DNA from: Mycobacterium malmoense
GTDB lineage: Bacteria > Actinomycetota > Actinomycetes > Mycobacteriales > Mycobacteriaceae
Length of the DNA stretch: 64,000 bases
Reading direction: 5' to 3'
Assembly (NCBI RefSeq): GCF_019645855.1
Contig: NZ_CP080999.1
Location: 3,782,001 to 3,846,000 of the forward strand
Shown here one piece after another: positions 25,636 to 40,849 of the stretch. The position numbers and the translations under genes were made by a program. Each line of letters opens with the position of its first letter. Positions within the stretch are counted from its first letter, which is position 1. Under the pieces are notes generated by a model. It was not told the DNA's origin and ran no database searches. It saw nothing but the letters and a program-made list of their open reading frames with translations.

Positions 25636-26129
25636 CCCACTACCGCACCATTGACAGCCCGATCGGGCCGCTGACCCTGGCCGGGCACGGCTCCGTGTTG
25701 ACGAACCTACGGATGGTCGACCAGACCCACGAGCCCAGTCGAGCCGATTGGTCACCCGATCCCGGGGCGTTCGGCGGCGCCGTCGAGCAACTTGGCGCCT
25801 ATTTCGCCGGCGAGCTCAGCGACTTCGACATCGATCTCGATCTGCGGGGTACCGAATTTCAGCGGCGAGTATGGCAAGCGCTGCTGACCATCCCGTATGG
25901 GGAAACCCGGTCGTATGGAGAAATCGCCGAACAAATCGGCGCTCCTGGTTCCGCACGCGCCGTGGGATGGGCCAACGGCCACAATCCCATCGCGATCGTC
26001 GTTCCGTGCCATCGTGTGATCGGCACCAACGGAAGCCTCACCGGCTACGGCGGCGGACTCGACCGGAAGCGAACCCTGCTCGAATTGGAAAAGCAGCGCG
26101 CGTCGGTGAATTTGACACTATTCGACTGA
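25632..26129 (+). CDS. ogt: O6-alkylguanine-DNA alkyltransferase
   Basis: 165 aa suicide repair enzyme. Cys126 in PCHRV accepts the alkyl group, and the HTH/Arg finger region SARAVGWANGHNP is intact. The ATG, after AAGGAGG, overlaps the alkA stop, so the two are coupled. Confidence 0.95.
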   Translation: MTHYRTIDSPIGPLTLAGHGSVLTNLRMVDQTHEPSRADWSPDPGAFGGAVEQLGAYFAGELSDFDIDLDLRGTEFQRRVWQALLTIPYGETRSYGEIAEQIGAPGSARAVGWANGHNPIAIVVPCHRVIGTNGSLTGYGGGLDRKRTLLELEKQRASVNLTLFD

Positions 26130-26139
26130 GGTCCCGGTT

Positions 26140-26197
26140 CGAGCGTGCACAGTTGTCCGCTTGTCGCGGCGAGTCGCCGTACAAACACGCACGCTCG
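26140..26197. repeat. stem-loop forming inverted repeat between ogt and rrf
   Basis: Outer arms CGAGCGTGC and GCACGCTCG (9 bp, exact) enclose an inner imperfect palindrome TTGTcgCGGCGAgTCGCCGtACAA. It lies after ogt and before the rRNA terminator. Confidence 0.7.
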
Positions 26198-26213
26198 CGG
26201 CTAATGAACATAC

Positions 26214-26244
26214 AAAAACACCCCCGATTGACGGGGGTGTTTTT
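26214..26244. terminator. bidirectional intrinsic terminator after 5S rRNA
   Basis: AAAAACACCCCCG-ATTGA-CGGGGGTGTTTTT is a perfect hairpin with A-tract and T-tract on both sides. It ends the minus-strand rRNA operon and could also stop ogt readthrough. Confidence 0.9.
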
Positions 26245-26249
26245 GTGTA

Positions 26250-26364
26250 TGTTCGGCGGTGTCCTACTTTTCCACCCGGATGGGCAGTATCATCGGCGCT
26301 GACAGGCTTAGCTTCCGGGTTCGGAATGGGACCGGGCGTTTCCCTGTCGCTGTGGCCGCCGTAA
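26250..26364 (-). rRNA. rrf: 5S ribosomal RNA
   Basis: 115 nt on the minus strand, beginning TTACGGCGGCCACAGCG and ending GGACACCGCCGAACA, the mycobacterial 5S form. The terminator follows within 6 nt of the 3' end. Confidence 0.95.
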
Positions 26365-26460
26365 CTCTATTACGGAAACACTATTTATTTTGGTTGTTCC
26401 GGTGGGGGGTGTGGCATTCGACGCGACTAATAAGCCGCGAATGAATAGTGGTTGCGATTT

Positions 26461-31364
<4,904 letters not shown>

Positions 31365-31500
31365 CTCCTCGATAACGAGGTGAATTCAAATCAGAGATAC
31401 CTGACAAGACACCAAAATCTGGCATCAAAAAAATAGCCATACCCACACACGGGGAGTGCAAGGTATGGCCTGAAAAAACAACAACAACAAAATAAAAAGA

Positions 31501-31530
31501 CCAAACACACTATTGAGTTCTCAAACAACA
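31501..31530 (-). promoter_or_regulatory. rRNA leader antitermination (boxA-like) sequence
   Basis: On the minus strand the leader contains TGTTGTTTGAGAACTCAATA followed by GTGTGTTTGG, the conserved mycobacterial rrn leader motif associated with Nus antitermination. It lies about 137 nt before the 16S 5' end. Confidence 0.7.
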
Positions 31531-31567
31531 CTCTTGCTTGTTTCGCCCGTTTTGGGGCAACCCTGCC

Positions 31568-31597
31568 AGCTTAATATAAGTCCGGTAGGGGAGTCAA
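31568..31597 (-). promoter_or_regulatory. rrn P1 promoter
   Basis: Minus strand: -35 TTGACT (31592-31597), 18-nt spacer, -10 TAAGCT (31568-31573), followed by GGCAGGGTTGCCCC. This matches the arrangement of the M. tuberculosis rrn promoter (TTGACT-18-TAGACT). It lies 57 nt after the murA stop, so murA readthrough could also feed the operon. Confidence 0.8.
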
Positions 31598-31654
31598 GCC
31601 CCGGTTTCGGCCATCTTCGCGTGGTGACCGCGCCTGTTGGGCATTACCTTCGCG

Positions 31655-32908
31655 CTACTCTACCCGCTCGATCTCGGCTCCCAAAATGCCCAGGTTCTCC
31701 ACGAATAACGGGTAGCCGCGGTCGATGTGGAAGACGTCGTGGACCTCGGTGTCGCCGTCGGCGACCAGCCCCGCCAGCACCAGGCCGGCACCGGCCCGGA
31801 TGTCCGAACACCACACCGGGGCGCTCGACAGCTGCGGCAGACCTCGCACGACGGCGTGGTGCCCGTCGGTGCGGGCGTCGGCGCCAAGCCGGATCATCTC
31901 TTCGACGAACCGGAAGCGCGCCTCGAATACGTTCTCGGTGATCATCGACGTGCCGTCGGCGATCGACGCCAGGGCAATCGCCATCGGCTGCAGATCGGTG
32001 GGAAACCCGGGGAACGGTAACGTCGCGACGTTGACGGCCTTCGGGCGTTCGTACTGGGTCACCCGGAAGCTGTTGTCCGTTTGCGTGACGGTGGAGCCGG
32101 CGTCGTGCAGCTTGTGCAGCACCACCTGCAGGTGCGCCGGATCGACGCCCGTCACCGAGATGTCTCCGCGGGTCATTGCCGCGGCGATGCCCCAGGTGGC
32201 GGCGACGATGCGGTCCCCGATCACGCGGTGCTCGGTCGGGTACAGCCGCGGGACGCCGGTGATCGTCATGGTCGGCGAACCCGCGCCTTCGACCTTCGCG
32301 CCCATCTGGTTCAACATCGTGCACAAGTCGACGACGTCGGGTTCTCGCGCCGCGTTGTGGATCGTCGTGACGCCCTCGGCCAGGACCGCGGCCATCAGGA
32401 TGTTCTCGGTAGCTCCGACGGACGGGAACTCCAGCTGAATCTCCGCGCCGCGCAACGTTTCTGCCGAAGCGACGACGCACCCGTGCTCGATGTTGCACTG
32501 AGCGCCCAGCTGCCGCAGGCCCGCCTGATGCATGTCCAGCGGACGCGACCCGATCGCGTCACCGCCCGGGAGCGCGACCCTGGCGCGCCTGCACCGGCCG
32601 ACCAGCGGCCCCAGCACGCAGACCGAGGCCCGGAACTGCCGCACCGCCGCGAAGTCGGCGTCGTACTTCGGCTCGTCGGGCGAGGTGATCCGGGCGACGT
32701 CGCCGTCGAGTTCGACGTTGGCGCCCAGTCCACGCAATACCTCCGCCATCAGCGGCACGTCGAGGATGTCCGGGCAGTTGGTGATCGTGCTGGTGCCTTC
32801 GGCCAACAGTGACGCGGCCATCAGCTTGAGCACGCTGTTTTTGGCTCCCCCCACCGCGACTTCGCCTGCCAACCGGTTGCCGCCGGTCACCACGAATCGC
32901 TCAGCCAC
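31655..32908 (-). CDS. murA: UDP-N-acetylglucosamine 1-carboxyvinyltransferase
   Basis: 417 aa. It catalyses the first committed step of peptidoglycan synthesis, adding enolpyruvate to UDP-GlcNAc. The usual active-site Cys is replaced by Asp117 in LPGGDAIGSRP, as in M. tuberculosis, which explains intrinsic fosfomycin resistance in mycobacteria. The N-terminal GGNRLAGEVAVGGAKNSVLK is intact. It starts at a GTG and is divergent from the adenosyltransferase gene across 82 nt. Confidence 0.96.
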   Translation of the reverse strand: MAERFVVTGGNRLAGEVAVGGAKNSVLKLMAASLLAEGTSTITNCPDILDVPLMAEVLRGLGANVELDGDVARITSPDEPKYDADFAAVRQFRASVCVLGPLVGRCRRARVALPGGDAIGSRPLDMHQAGLRQLGAQCNIEHGCVVASAETLRGAEIQLEFPSVGATENILMAAVLAEGVTTIHNAAREPDVVDLCTMLNQMGAKVEGAGSPTMTITGVPRLYPTEHRVIGDRIVAATWGIAAAMTRGDISVTGVDPAHLQVVLHKLHDAGSTVTQTDNSFRVTQYERPKAVNVATLPFPGFPTDLQPMAIALASIADGTSMITENVFEARFRFVEEMIRLGADARTDGHHAVVRGLPQLSSAPVWCSDIRAGAGLVLAGLVADGDTEVHDVFHIDRGYPLFVENLGILGAEIERVE

Positions 32909-32977
32909 CCGGGTCAGTCTAGTGAAGCGCTATTGCCTTGTCAGTCAGCCAAGGCCCGGTCCTTTCGCGAGCCGCAG

Positions 32978-32983
32978 TACCGT
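32978..32983 (+). promoter_or_regulatory. -10 element (TACCGT) of the adenosyltransferase gene, probably leaderless
   Basis: TACCGT ends 7 nt before the ATG at 32991; no SD is present. This is the third example of the same arrangement in the window. Confidence 0.45.
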
Positions 32984-32990
32984 TTTGCTC

Positions 32991-33563
32991 ATGGCGATAC
33001 ACCTGACCCGCATCTACACGCGAACCGGCGACGACGGAACCACGGGACTGAGCGACTTCTCCCGGGTCTCCAAGACCGACGCCCGCCTGGTGGCCTACGC
33101 GGATTGCGACGAGGCCAACTCCGCGATCGGCGTCGCAATCGCCTTGGGTGAGCCCGACGGAGAAATCGCGGGCGTGCTGCGGCAGATCCAGAACGACCTG
33201 TTCGACGCCGGTGCGGACCTGTCGACTCCTGTAGTGGAAAATCCCGAGCATCCGCCGCTGCGGGTCGCCCAGGCCTACGTCGATCGGCTCGAAAAATGGT
33301 GCGACACCTACAACGAACCCTTGCCGGCGCTGAATTCCTTTGTGCTGCCGGGCGGTTCGCCACTGTCGGCGCTGTTGCACGTCGCCCGCACCGTGGTGCG
33401 CCGGGCCGAGCGGTCGGCGTGGGCCGCGGTCGATGCCCACCCGGAAGGGGTCAGCGCGCTGCCGGCGAAATACCTGAACCGGCTCTCGGATCTGCTGTTC
33501 ATCCTGGCGCGGGCGGCCAATCCGGGCGGGGATGTGCTCTGGCGACCGGGCGGCCACGCATAA
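32991..33563 (+). CDS. PduO-type ATP:cob(I)alamin adenosyltransferase (Rv1314c-like)
   Basis: 190 aa. The N-terminal IYTRTGDDGTTGLSDFSRVSK is the ATP-binding signature, and LNRLSDLLFILAR is the C-terminal helix motif. It makes adenosylcobalamin, the cofactor of methylmalonyl-CoA mutase. The start is the ATG before AIHLTRIYTRTG; upstream in-frame sequence overlaps murA in antisense. In M. tuberculosis an IS element lies between this gene and the DUF2550 gene. Here there is only a palindrome. Confidence 0.92.
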   Translation: MAIHLTRIYTRTGDDGTTGLSDFSRVSKTDARLVAYADCDEANSAIGVAIALGEPDGEIAGVLRQIQNDLFDAGADLSTPVVENPEHPPLRVAQAYVDRLEKWCDTYNEPLPALNSFVLPGGSPLSALLHVARTVVRRAERSAWAAVDAHPEGVSALPAKYLNRLSDLLFILARAANPGGDVLWRPGGHA

Positions 33564-33573
33564 GCCCCAAGCA

Positions 33574-33637
33574 CGGCGAGCAGACGCAGACTCGCATAAA
33601 TCCGGCCGGCGCTATGCGATTCTGCGTCTGCTCGCCG
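33574..33637. repeat. 64-bp imperfect palindrome, relative of the 18496 element
   Basis: The 25-bp arms begin CGGCGAGCAGACGCAGA and match their complement with one mismatch, around a 14-nt centre. It lies between the convergent adenosyltransferase and DUF2550 genes. It shares the outer GCGAGCAGACG/CGTCTGCTCGC with the 60-bp palindrome at 18496 but has a different core. Confidence 0.85.
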
Positions 33638-33647
33638 AGGCTGCCGG

Positions 33648-34091
33648 TCACACGCTGCGACGGCGTGCGCGCGGCGACGGGCGGGATTCCAGCCAGGACA
33701 AGAATGCGGTCAATGCGCCCTTGTCGAGCGCGATCTCGTAACCGGACCTGCGGTCCTGCGTCGTGTCGCGCAGCTCCAGCACGACGATCTCGTCGGTCAT
33801 GATGTCGAACTCGTCGCCGCGCGGCGCGCGCCGGGCCACGATCTCCACACCTCGCCGACTGAGCCGACGATCCGGCCACAACCGCAGGCTGGACAACCGA
33901 TAGAAGGCGGCCTCGCCGCCGCGGTAGCGGATCACGCCGTGCCGCCAGCCGTGGCCCCCGACCGCGGGGATATCCCGCATGATCCCCGCCGTTCCGCCCT
34001 GGCGCAGCTTCCACAACCGATAACTCAGGGCGAGGACGGCCGCCCCCAACACGACGACGAGCACGACCATGCCGACCATGGGCGCGCTCAT
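33648..34091 (-). CDS. DUF2550 membrane-anchored protein (Rv1312-like)
   Basis: 147 aa with one N-terminal membrane helix (MVGMVVLVVVLGAAVLALSY) and a soluble WRHGVIRYRGGEAAFYRL domain. It is conserved directly after atpC in mycobacteria. The function is unknown; the location suggests co-expression with ATP synthase. Confidence 0.85.
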   Translation of the reverse strand: MSAPMVGMVVLVVVLGAAVLALSYRLWKLRQGGTAGIMRDIPAVGGHGWRHGVIRYRGGEAAFYRLSSLRLWPDRRLSRRGVEIVARRAPRGDEFDIMTDEIVVLELRDTTQDRRSGYEIALDKGALTAFLSWLESRPSPRARRRSV

Positions 34092-34097
34092 CGGCGG

Positions 34098-34463
34098 TTA
34101 ATCGATCGCGCCGACGGCGCGCAGTCTGGCGCGTCCCCTGGCGGCGATGCGCGGATCGTCGGACTCGGAATCCTCCTTGGCCGCGGCCTCGTCGATCTCC
34201 GACTCGAACGCGGCGGATTCGGCAAGAACGGTGACCCTCTCCTCGGTCACCGACAAGAAGCCGCCATCCACGGCGATCCGCAGGTCGTCTTCGCCTTCCC
34301 GTTCGACGCGCACCATGGCGTCGTCGACCAACTGGGCCACCAGCGGGATGTGGCGGGGCAGGATGCCGATCTCGCCGACGGTGGTGCGGGTGAACAGGAA
34401 CGTTGCCTCACCCGACCAGATCTTTCGGTCGACGGCGACGATCTCGACGTTCAATTCGGCCAT
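34098..34463 (-). CDS. atpC: ATP synthase epsilon subunit
   Basis: 121 aa, the short mycobacterial form. The beta-sandwich domain (VEIVAVDRKIWSGEATFLFTRT through GEIGILPRHIPLVAQL) is present with an abbreviated C-terminal helix. It is the last subunit gene of the operon, 29 nt after atpD. Confidence 0.95.
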   Translation of the reverse strand: MAELNVEIVAVDRKIWSGEATFLFTRTTVGEIGILPRHIPLVAQLVDDAMVRVEREGEDDLRIAVDGGFLSVTEERVTVLAESAAFESEIDEAAAKEDSESDDPRIAARGRARLRAVGAID

Positions 34464-34492
34464 GCCACAGACCCTTTCGATCTAGCCGTAAG

Positions 34493-35953
<1,461 letters not shown>

Positions 35954-35977
35954 AATTTTCTTCGCTTCCTGGTGAGG

Positions 35978-36898
35978 CTACTTGGTGGCGTCGGCGAGCG
36001 CGTTTGCGCCACCGACGATTTCGCTGATTTCCTGGGTGATTTGGGCCTGGCGCTCGCGGTTGGCCTCCAGCGTCAGGGCCTTGATGAGGTCGTCGGCGTT
36101 GTCGGTGGCCGACTTCATCGCCCGCTGGCGCGACGCCAGCTCCGACGCCGCGGATTCGAGCATTGCCGCATACACGCGGGTGGTCAGGTACCGCGGCAGC
36201 AGGGCCTCGAAAAGCGTTGTCGCATCTGGCTCGAACGAATACAAAGTATGCAGTTCGGGTTCTTCCTCGACGTACTCGACCACCATCGGGGCAATCCGGT
36301 GGGCCACCGCCGACTGCGACAACATCGACTTGAACTCGGTGTAGATGATGTGCAACTCGTCCACCCCACCGGGGGCGTCGGACCGGCCTTCCTCGTCTTC
36401 TCCCGCGCCGAGCATGAACGCATCGACCAGTGTCGAGGCGATCTCGGCGGCGCCCTCATACTTGGGTTGCTCCGAGAAACCCGACCACGACTCCGTGATG
36501 TCCCAGTTCCGGAAGCTGTAGTAGTTCAGCGCTTTACGGCCCACCACGTACAGCGCCGGCGTCTTGCCCTCCTCCCGCAGCAAGGAAAACAACTCCTCGG
36601 CGCGGCGGAAGACGCTGGCGTTATAGGCGCCACACAGACCACGGTCGGAGGACACCACCAGCACGCCGGCCCGCTTCGGGTTGGTCCGCTCGACGAGCAA
36701 CGGATGGTCGAGTGCGGCTTCGGCGGCCAGAGTTGTGAGCATCCTGGTGATCTCGAAGGCGTACGGCCTGCCGGACTCGAGACGAGCCTGTGCCCTGCCG
36801 ATGCGCGACGTCGCGATCAGCTCCTGGGCCTTGGTGATCTTCTTGATCGACCCAGCGGAGCGGATCCGTCCGCGCAATTCGCGAAGTGTGGCAGCCAT
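35978..36898 (-). CDS. atpG: ATP synthase gamma subunit
   Basis: 306 aa central rotor shaft. N-terminal ATLRELRGRIRSAGSIKKITKA and C-terminal ITQEISEIVGGANAL helices are present. It carries the mycobacteria-specific polar insertion (about residues 160-180, GAGEDEEGRSDAPGG), which has been linked to low ATP hydrolysis. Confidence 0.97.
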   Translation of the reverse strand: MAATLRELRGRIRSAGSIKKITKAQELIATSRIGRAQARLESGRPYAFEITRMLTTLAAEAALDHPLLVERTNPKRAGVLVVSSDRGLCGAYNASVFRRAEELFSLLREEGKTPALYVVGRKALNYYSFRNWDITESWSGFSEQPKYEGAAEIASTLVDAFMLGAGEDEEGRSDAPGGVDELHIIYTEFKSMLSQSAVAHRIAPMVVEYVEEEPELHTLYSFEPDATTLFEALLPRYLTTRVYAAMLESAASELASRQRAMKSATDNADDLIKALTLEANRERQAQITQEISEIVGGANALADATK

Positions 36899-36904
36899 CG
36901 GTTG

Positions 36905-38569
36905 CTACTTCTTTTCCTTCTTCTCGACCTTCTCCGGCTTGGGCTTCTTGACCTTCACCGATTCCTTTGCCAGCTCGTCGGCGTCCAACGCCTCGACGTG
37001 TTCGTCGGGCACGACCGACCCGCCGCCGGTGGCCGCGAAGCCCTTCTTGAAGTTCTTGATGACCTCGGTGAGCGCGTCGGCGGTTTCGTCGGTGAGCTGC
37101 TGGCTATCCCGGATGGTGGCCAGGATCTTTTCCTCGGAGGCCCGAATGTGGTCCAACAGTTCGACTTCGAACCGCCGGACATCCTCCACCGGTACCGAGT
37201 CCAGGTGACCGCCGGTGCCCAGGAAGATCGACACCACCTGCTCCTCGACGGGCATGGGTTGGTATTGCGGTTGCTTGAGCAACTCGACCAGCCGCGCGCC
37301 CCGCTCCAGCTGCGCCTTGGAGGTGGCGTCCAAGTCAGAAGCGAACGCGGCGAATGCCTCCAGTTCGCGGTACTGCGACAGGTCCAGGCGCAGTGAGCCG
37401 GCGACCTCTTTCATTGCCTTGATCTGTGCGGCGCCACCGACCCGAGACACCGAGACACCGACGTTGATGGCCGGCCGGACACCCTGGTTGAACAGGTCGG
37501 TCTCCAAGAAGCACTGCCCGTCGGTGATCGAGATGACGTTGGTGGGGATGTAGGCCGAGATGTCGTTGGCCTTGGTCTCGATGATCGGCAGGCCGGTCAA
37601 CGAGCCGCCGCCGAGCTCGTCGGAAAGCTTCGCGCAGCGCTCCAACAGCCGCGAGTGCAGGTAGAACACGTCACCCGGGTAGGCTTCGCGGCCCGGCGGC
37701 CGGCGCAGCAGCAGCGAGATGGCGCGGTACGCCTCGGCCTGCTTGGTCAGGTCGTCGAAGACGATCAGCACGTGCTTGCCGTCGTACATCCAGTGCTGCG
37801 CGATCGCCGAACCGGTATACGGTGCAAGCCATTTGAAGCCGGCCGAGTCCGACGCCGGCGCGGCGACGATGGTGGTGTAGTCCATGGCGCCGCCCTCTTC
37901 CAGCGCGCGACGCACGGCGGCGATCGTGGTGCCCTTCTGGCCGATGGCCACGTATACGCACCGCACCTGCTTTTTCTCGTCGCCGCTCTCCCAGTTCTGG
38001 CGCTGGTTGAGGATGGTGTCGACGCAGACCGCCGTCTTGCCGGTCTTACGGTCGCCGATGATCAGCTGGCGCTGGCCGCGACCGATCGGGGTCATCGCGT
38101 CGATGGCCTTGATCCCGGTCTGCAAGGGCTCTTTGACACCCTGCCGCTGCACCACCGACGGCGCCTGCAGCTCCAGCGCGCGCCGCTCGCCGGCGTCGAT
38201 GTCTCCGCGCCCGTCGATCGGCTGGCCCAGCGGGTTGACCACCCGCCCCAGGAACGCGTCGCCGACGGGGACCGACAGGACGTCGCCGGTGCGCTTGACC
38301 TGCTGGCCTTCTTCGATCTTCTCGAAGTCGCCCAGGATCACCACGCCGACGCTGTGCTCGTCGAGGTTCAGCGCGACGCCGAGGACCCCGCCGGGAAACT
38401 CGAGCAACTCCTGGGTCATGACCGACGGCAAACCTTCGACGTGCGCGATGCCGTCGCCGGCGTCGATGACGGTGCCGACTTCCTCGCGCGAGGTGTCGGA
38501 GGTGAAGGAGCCTACGTACTCCTCGATGGCACTCTGAATGTCATCAGCCGAGATTGTCAACTCTGCCAT
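36905..38569 (-). CDS. atpA: ATP synthase alpha subunit
   Basis: 554 aa. P-loop GDRKTGKTAV; VYVAIGQKGTT and ALVEELLDHIR-type segments are conserved. The C-terminus has the mycobacterial extension rich in Lys/Glu (KVKKPKPEKVEKKEKK), known to restrain ATP hydrolysis. Confidence 0.98.
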   Translation of the reverse strand: MAELTISADDIQSAIEEYVGSFTSDTSREEVGTVIDAGDGIAHVEGLPSVMTQELLEFPGGVLGVALNLDEHSVGVVILGDFEKIEEGQQVKRTGDVLSVPVGDAFLGRVVNPLGQPIDGRGDIDAGERRALELQAPSVVQRQGVKEPLQTGIKAIDAMTPIGRGQRQLIIGDRKTGKTAVCVDTILNQRQNWESGDEKKQVRCVYVAIGQKGTTIAAVRRALEEGGAMDYTTIVAAPASDSAGFKWLAPYTGSAIAQHWMYDGKHVLIVFDDLTKQAEAYRAISLLLRRPPGREAYPGDVFYLHSRLLERCAKLSDELGGGSLTGLPIIETKANDISAYIPTNVISITDGQCFLETDLFNQGVRPAINVGVSVSRVGGAAQIKAMKEVAGSLRLDLSQYRELEAFAAFASDLDATSKAQLERGARLVELLKQPQYQPMPVEEQVVSIFLGTGGHLDSVPVEDVRRFEVELLDHIRASEEKILATIRDSQQLTDETADALTEVIKNFKKGFAATGGGSVVPDEHVEALDADELAKESVKVKKPKPEKVEKKEKK

Positions 38570-38624
38570 GGCTTTTCGTCTTCCTACTTGATTTCGTTCG
38601 CGTGGGTCCGTAATGGGAGTGCGT

Positions 38625-39965
38625 TCAGTCGGGCACCTGGGTCTTGGCCGCGGCCAGGCGAGACGAGAGCGTCCCGTCGATCACCTCGTCGGCCACGGCG
38701 ATTAACAGGCCCCCCAGCAATTCGGCATCGATGTCCAGCTGCACTGTCACCGGATGGCCGTAGATGCGGCTCAGCACCTGGGTGAGACGAGTGCGCTGGG
38801 CATCGCTGAGGGGGGCCGCCGCGTTGACTTGCGCGACGACTTCGCCGCGGCGCGCCACCGCAACTTCCGCCAGGAACTTCATGGCTTCCTCGGCCGGCTC
38901 GCCTCTGAGCAGCTCGACGGTCTGGGTCAGCAGTGCCAGCGCGATCGGGTTTACCGTGGTGCTCGCGTTCTCAAGCACCTTGCGCAACAACCCAACCCGA
39001 CTCTCGGCCGGAACCGCGTAGTCGCCCAGCAGGATGGCAAGCCGGGGCTGCGCGTCGAGAATGCGGGAGAACCGGAACAATTGGTCTTCGACCTCGTCGA
39101 CCCGATCCTCGCGTTCGGCCACTTCCAGCAGCGCTTGCCGCGACACGTGTTCGATGGCGTCGACCAGATCGGCGTTGGCCGACCAACGTTCCGAAACGGC
39201 CACGCGCAGCACGTCGAGCGTGGCGTCGCCGACTTTGCCGGATACCAGTCGCTCGATCAACCGGACCCTGGGCGCCGCGTCTTCGGCCGGCACGGTGAGA
39301 TACCGGGTGACGACGATCTCTCGATCCAGCATTTCGGCCACCGATACCAGCTCGCTGGAGAGCGTGGAAAGTGCTTTGTTATCGAGGTTCTCGGCCATGG
39401 CACGGAACCGATCCGACAGGCTGACCAGTGCCTGCCGGCTCGCCGAGCGCATCTTCGTCAGCAGCGGGTATTCGACCTCGGCGGATGCCGGCGCCATGGC
39501 GTCGAGCTCGTCCAGCACCCGATCGACGGTGGCCGACCGCTGCGCCGCGTCGGCAACGTAGTTGCGCACCAATTCCTTTGCCTGGCGCACGGATTCGTGG
39601 CCAAGCTCCAGGCGAAGCTGACGGGTCAGCTGCGTCCGCAGCAACTCGACCTGGCGCGCGCCCTGCACCTTGACGCGCTCCGCCTCGATCTCGGCCTGCG
39701 TCTGGAATTGCTCGGTGATGCGTTCCGCGTCGGTCTGGGCCTCCTCGACGACCCGTTTCGCCTCCACCCGCGCGGCTTCCACGGCCTTGCTGTGGGCCGT
39801 GGTCGACTCGGTCAGCCGCTCGGCGGCCACGGCCGCATCGGCCAGCTGCTGGCGCACCGTGTTCTGCTGGGTGGTCATCAACTTGCGCACCGGCGGCACG
39901 ACGTAGCGCACCACCAGGAACACGATGACCGCGAACCCAACCAACTGTCCGATAAAAGTCGACAT
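38625..39965 (-). CDS. atpFH: ATP synthase fused b'-delta subunit
   Basis: 446 aa. The N-terminal b-type half (membrane helix FIGQLVGFAVIVFLVVRYVV plus a long coiled coil) is fused to a delta-type C-terminal half (ILDAQPRLAILLGDYAVPAESR...). This fusion is an actinobacterial trait, seen in all mycobacteria. It forms the peripheral stalk together with atpF. Confidence 0.96.
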   Translation of the reverse strand: MSTFIGQLVGFAVIVFLVVRYVVPPVRKLMTTQQNTVRQQLADAAVAAERLTESTTAHSKAVEAARVEAKRVVEEAQTDAERITEQFQTQAEIEAERVKVQGARQVELLRTQLTRQLRLELGHESVRQAKELVRNYVADAAQRSATVDRVLDELDAMAPASAEVEYPLLTKMRSASRQALVSLSDRFRAMAENLDNKALSTLSSELVSVAEMLDREIVVTRYLTVPAEDAAPRVRLIERLVSGKVGDATLDVLRVAVSERWSANADLVDAIEHVSRQALLEVAEREDRVDEVEDQLFRFSRILDAQPRLAILLGDYAVPAESRVGLLRKVLENASTTVNPIALALLTQTVELLRGEPAEEAMKFLAEVAVARRGEVVAQVNAAAPLSDAQRTRLTQVLSRIYGHPVTVQLDIDAELLGGLLIAVADEVIDGTLSSRLAAAKTQVPD

Positions 39966-39971
39966 CGATGA

Positions 39972-40484
39972 TTACCTCGTCGCGGCCGAAGTGGAGACGT
40001 CGACGCCGAGGATTCGACTGGCCAACGTTGCCGACATGCTTGCGACATTGGCGCGCAGGTCCAGTTCCACGGCGTCCCTTTCGCGCTTCAATTGCTGGGC
40101 GGCCAGCTGCACGGTCGACATCACCTCTTGCTCGGCACGGGCGCGCGCGTCTTCGACGACCTTACGACCTTCCGCCCGGGCGTTGTCGCGGAAGGACGAC
40201 GCCTGCACGCGGGCTTCGGTCATAGCTTTCTCGTAATCGGCCTGGGCGGCTTCGAATTGCTCGGCCGACTTCTTGCTGTCGGTGGTGGTCTTGGCGACCA
40301 TGGCGTCGCGTTCCCGCAACACTCTCAGGATCGGTGGCACGACGAACGTGCCGATGATGCCGAGCACGATCAGGAAGATGGCCAGCACGAAAAAGAAAGT
40401 GCCGTTGGGAACAAGGAAGTTACTGGTCTTGCCCCCCTCTGCTGCCTGGCTTGCGGCCAGCACAATGGGGTTCATTGCACCCAT
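39972..40484 (-). CDS. atpF: ATP synthase b subunit
   Basis: 170 aa: one membrane helix (GTFFFVLAIFLIVLGIIGTFVV) and a long charged helix. I used the ATG at 40484; a further ATG at 40475 and an upstream TTG at 40490 are also possible. It is the second peripheral stalk helix, partner of the fused b'-delta protein. Confidence 0.93.
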   Translation of the reverse strand: MGAMNPIVLAASQAAEGGKTSNFLVPNGTFFFVLAIFLIVLGIIGTFVVPPILRVLRERDAMVAKTTTDSKKSAEQFEAAQADYEKAMTEARVQASSFRDNARAEGRKVVEDARARAEQEVMSTVQLAAQQLKRERDAVELDLRANVASMSATLASRILGVDVSTSAATR

Positions 40485-40505
40485 TTGCAACCCATCACGC
40501 CCTAA

Positions 40506-40751
40506 TTACGTGACGGGGGTGGCGAAGACGAACAACGCCATGAACGCCAGGTTGATGAAGTAGGCCGCCTCGACCAGACCGACCGTGATGAAGAACGGCG
40601 TGAACAACCGGCCCTGCGCCTCGGGTTGCCGGGCGATACCCGAAACCAGCGCGTTACCCGCGATACCGTCACCGATGCCGGCGCCGATCGCGCCGCCGCC
40701 CATGATCAGTCCACCGCCGATGAGGGCACCGGCAGCGATAGTGGGGTCCAT
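40506..40751 (-). CDS. atpE: ATP synthase c subunit
   Basis: 81 aa proteolipid with two membrane helices; the proton-carrying Glu61 is in GLVEAAYF. Residues lining the bedaquiline site read as in drug-sensitive mycobacteria (Asp28, Glu61, Ala63, Ile66). The upstream SD is strong (AAAGGAGGAAA). Confidence 0.97.
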   Translation of the reverse strand: MDPTIAAGALIGGGLIMGGGAIGAGIGDGIAGNALVSGIARQPEAQGRLFTPFFITVGLVEAAYFINLAFMALFVFATPVT

Positions 40752-40849
40752 TCTTTTCCTCCTTTATTCAGCTTTATCTGCTGGCTTATCTGGTAGCGGT
40801 CTACCAGGCTCCTGTAATAGCGCGTGGGCCAGGACAATTCGTGGCGGTC

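Noticed and set aside
33564..33647. Insertion sequence between the adenosyltransferase and DUF2550 genes, as in M. tuberculosis
   Set aside because: Only 84 nt with a palindrome; no transposase.
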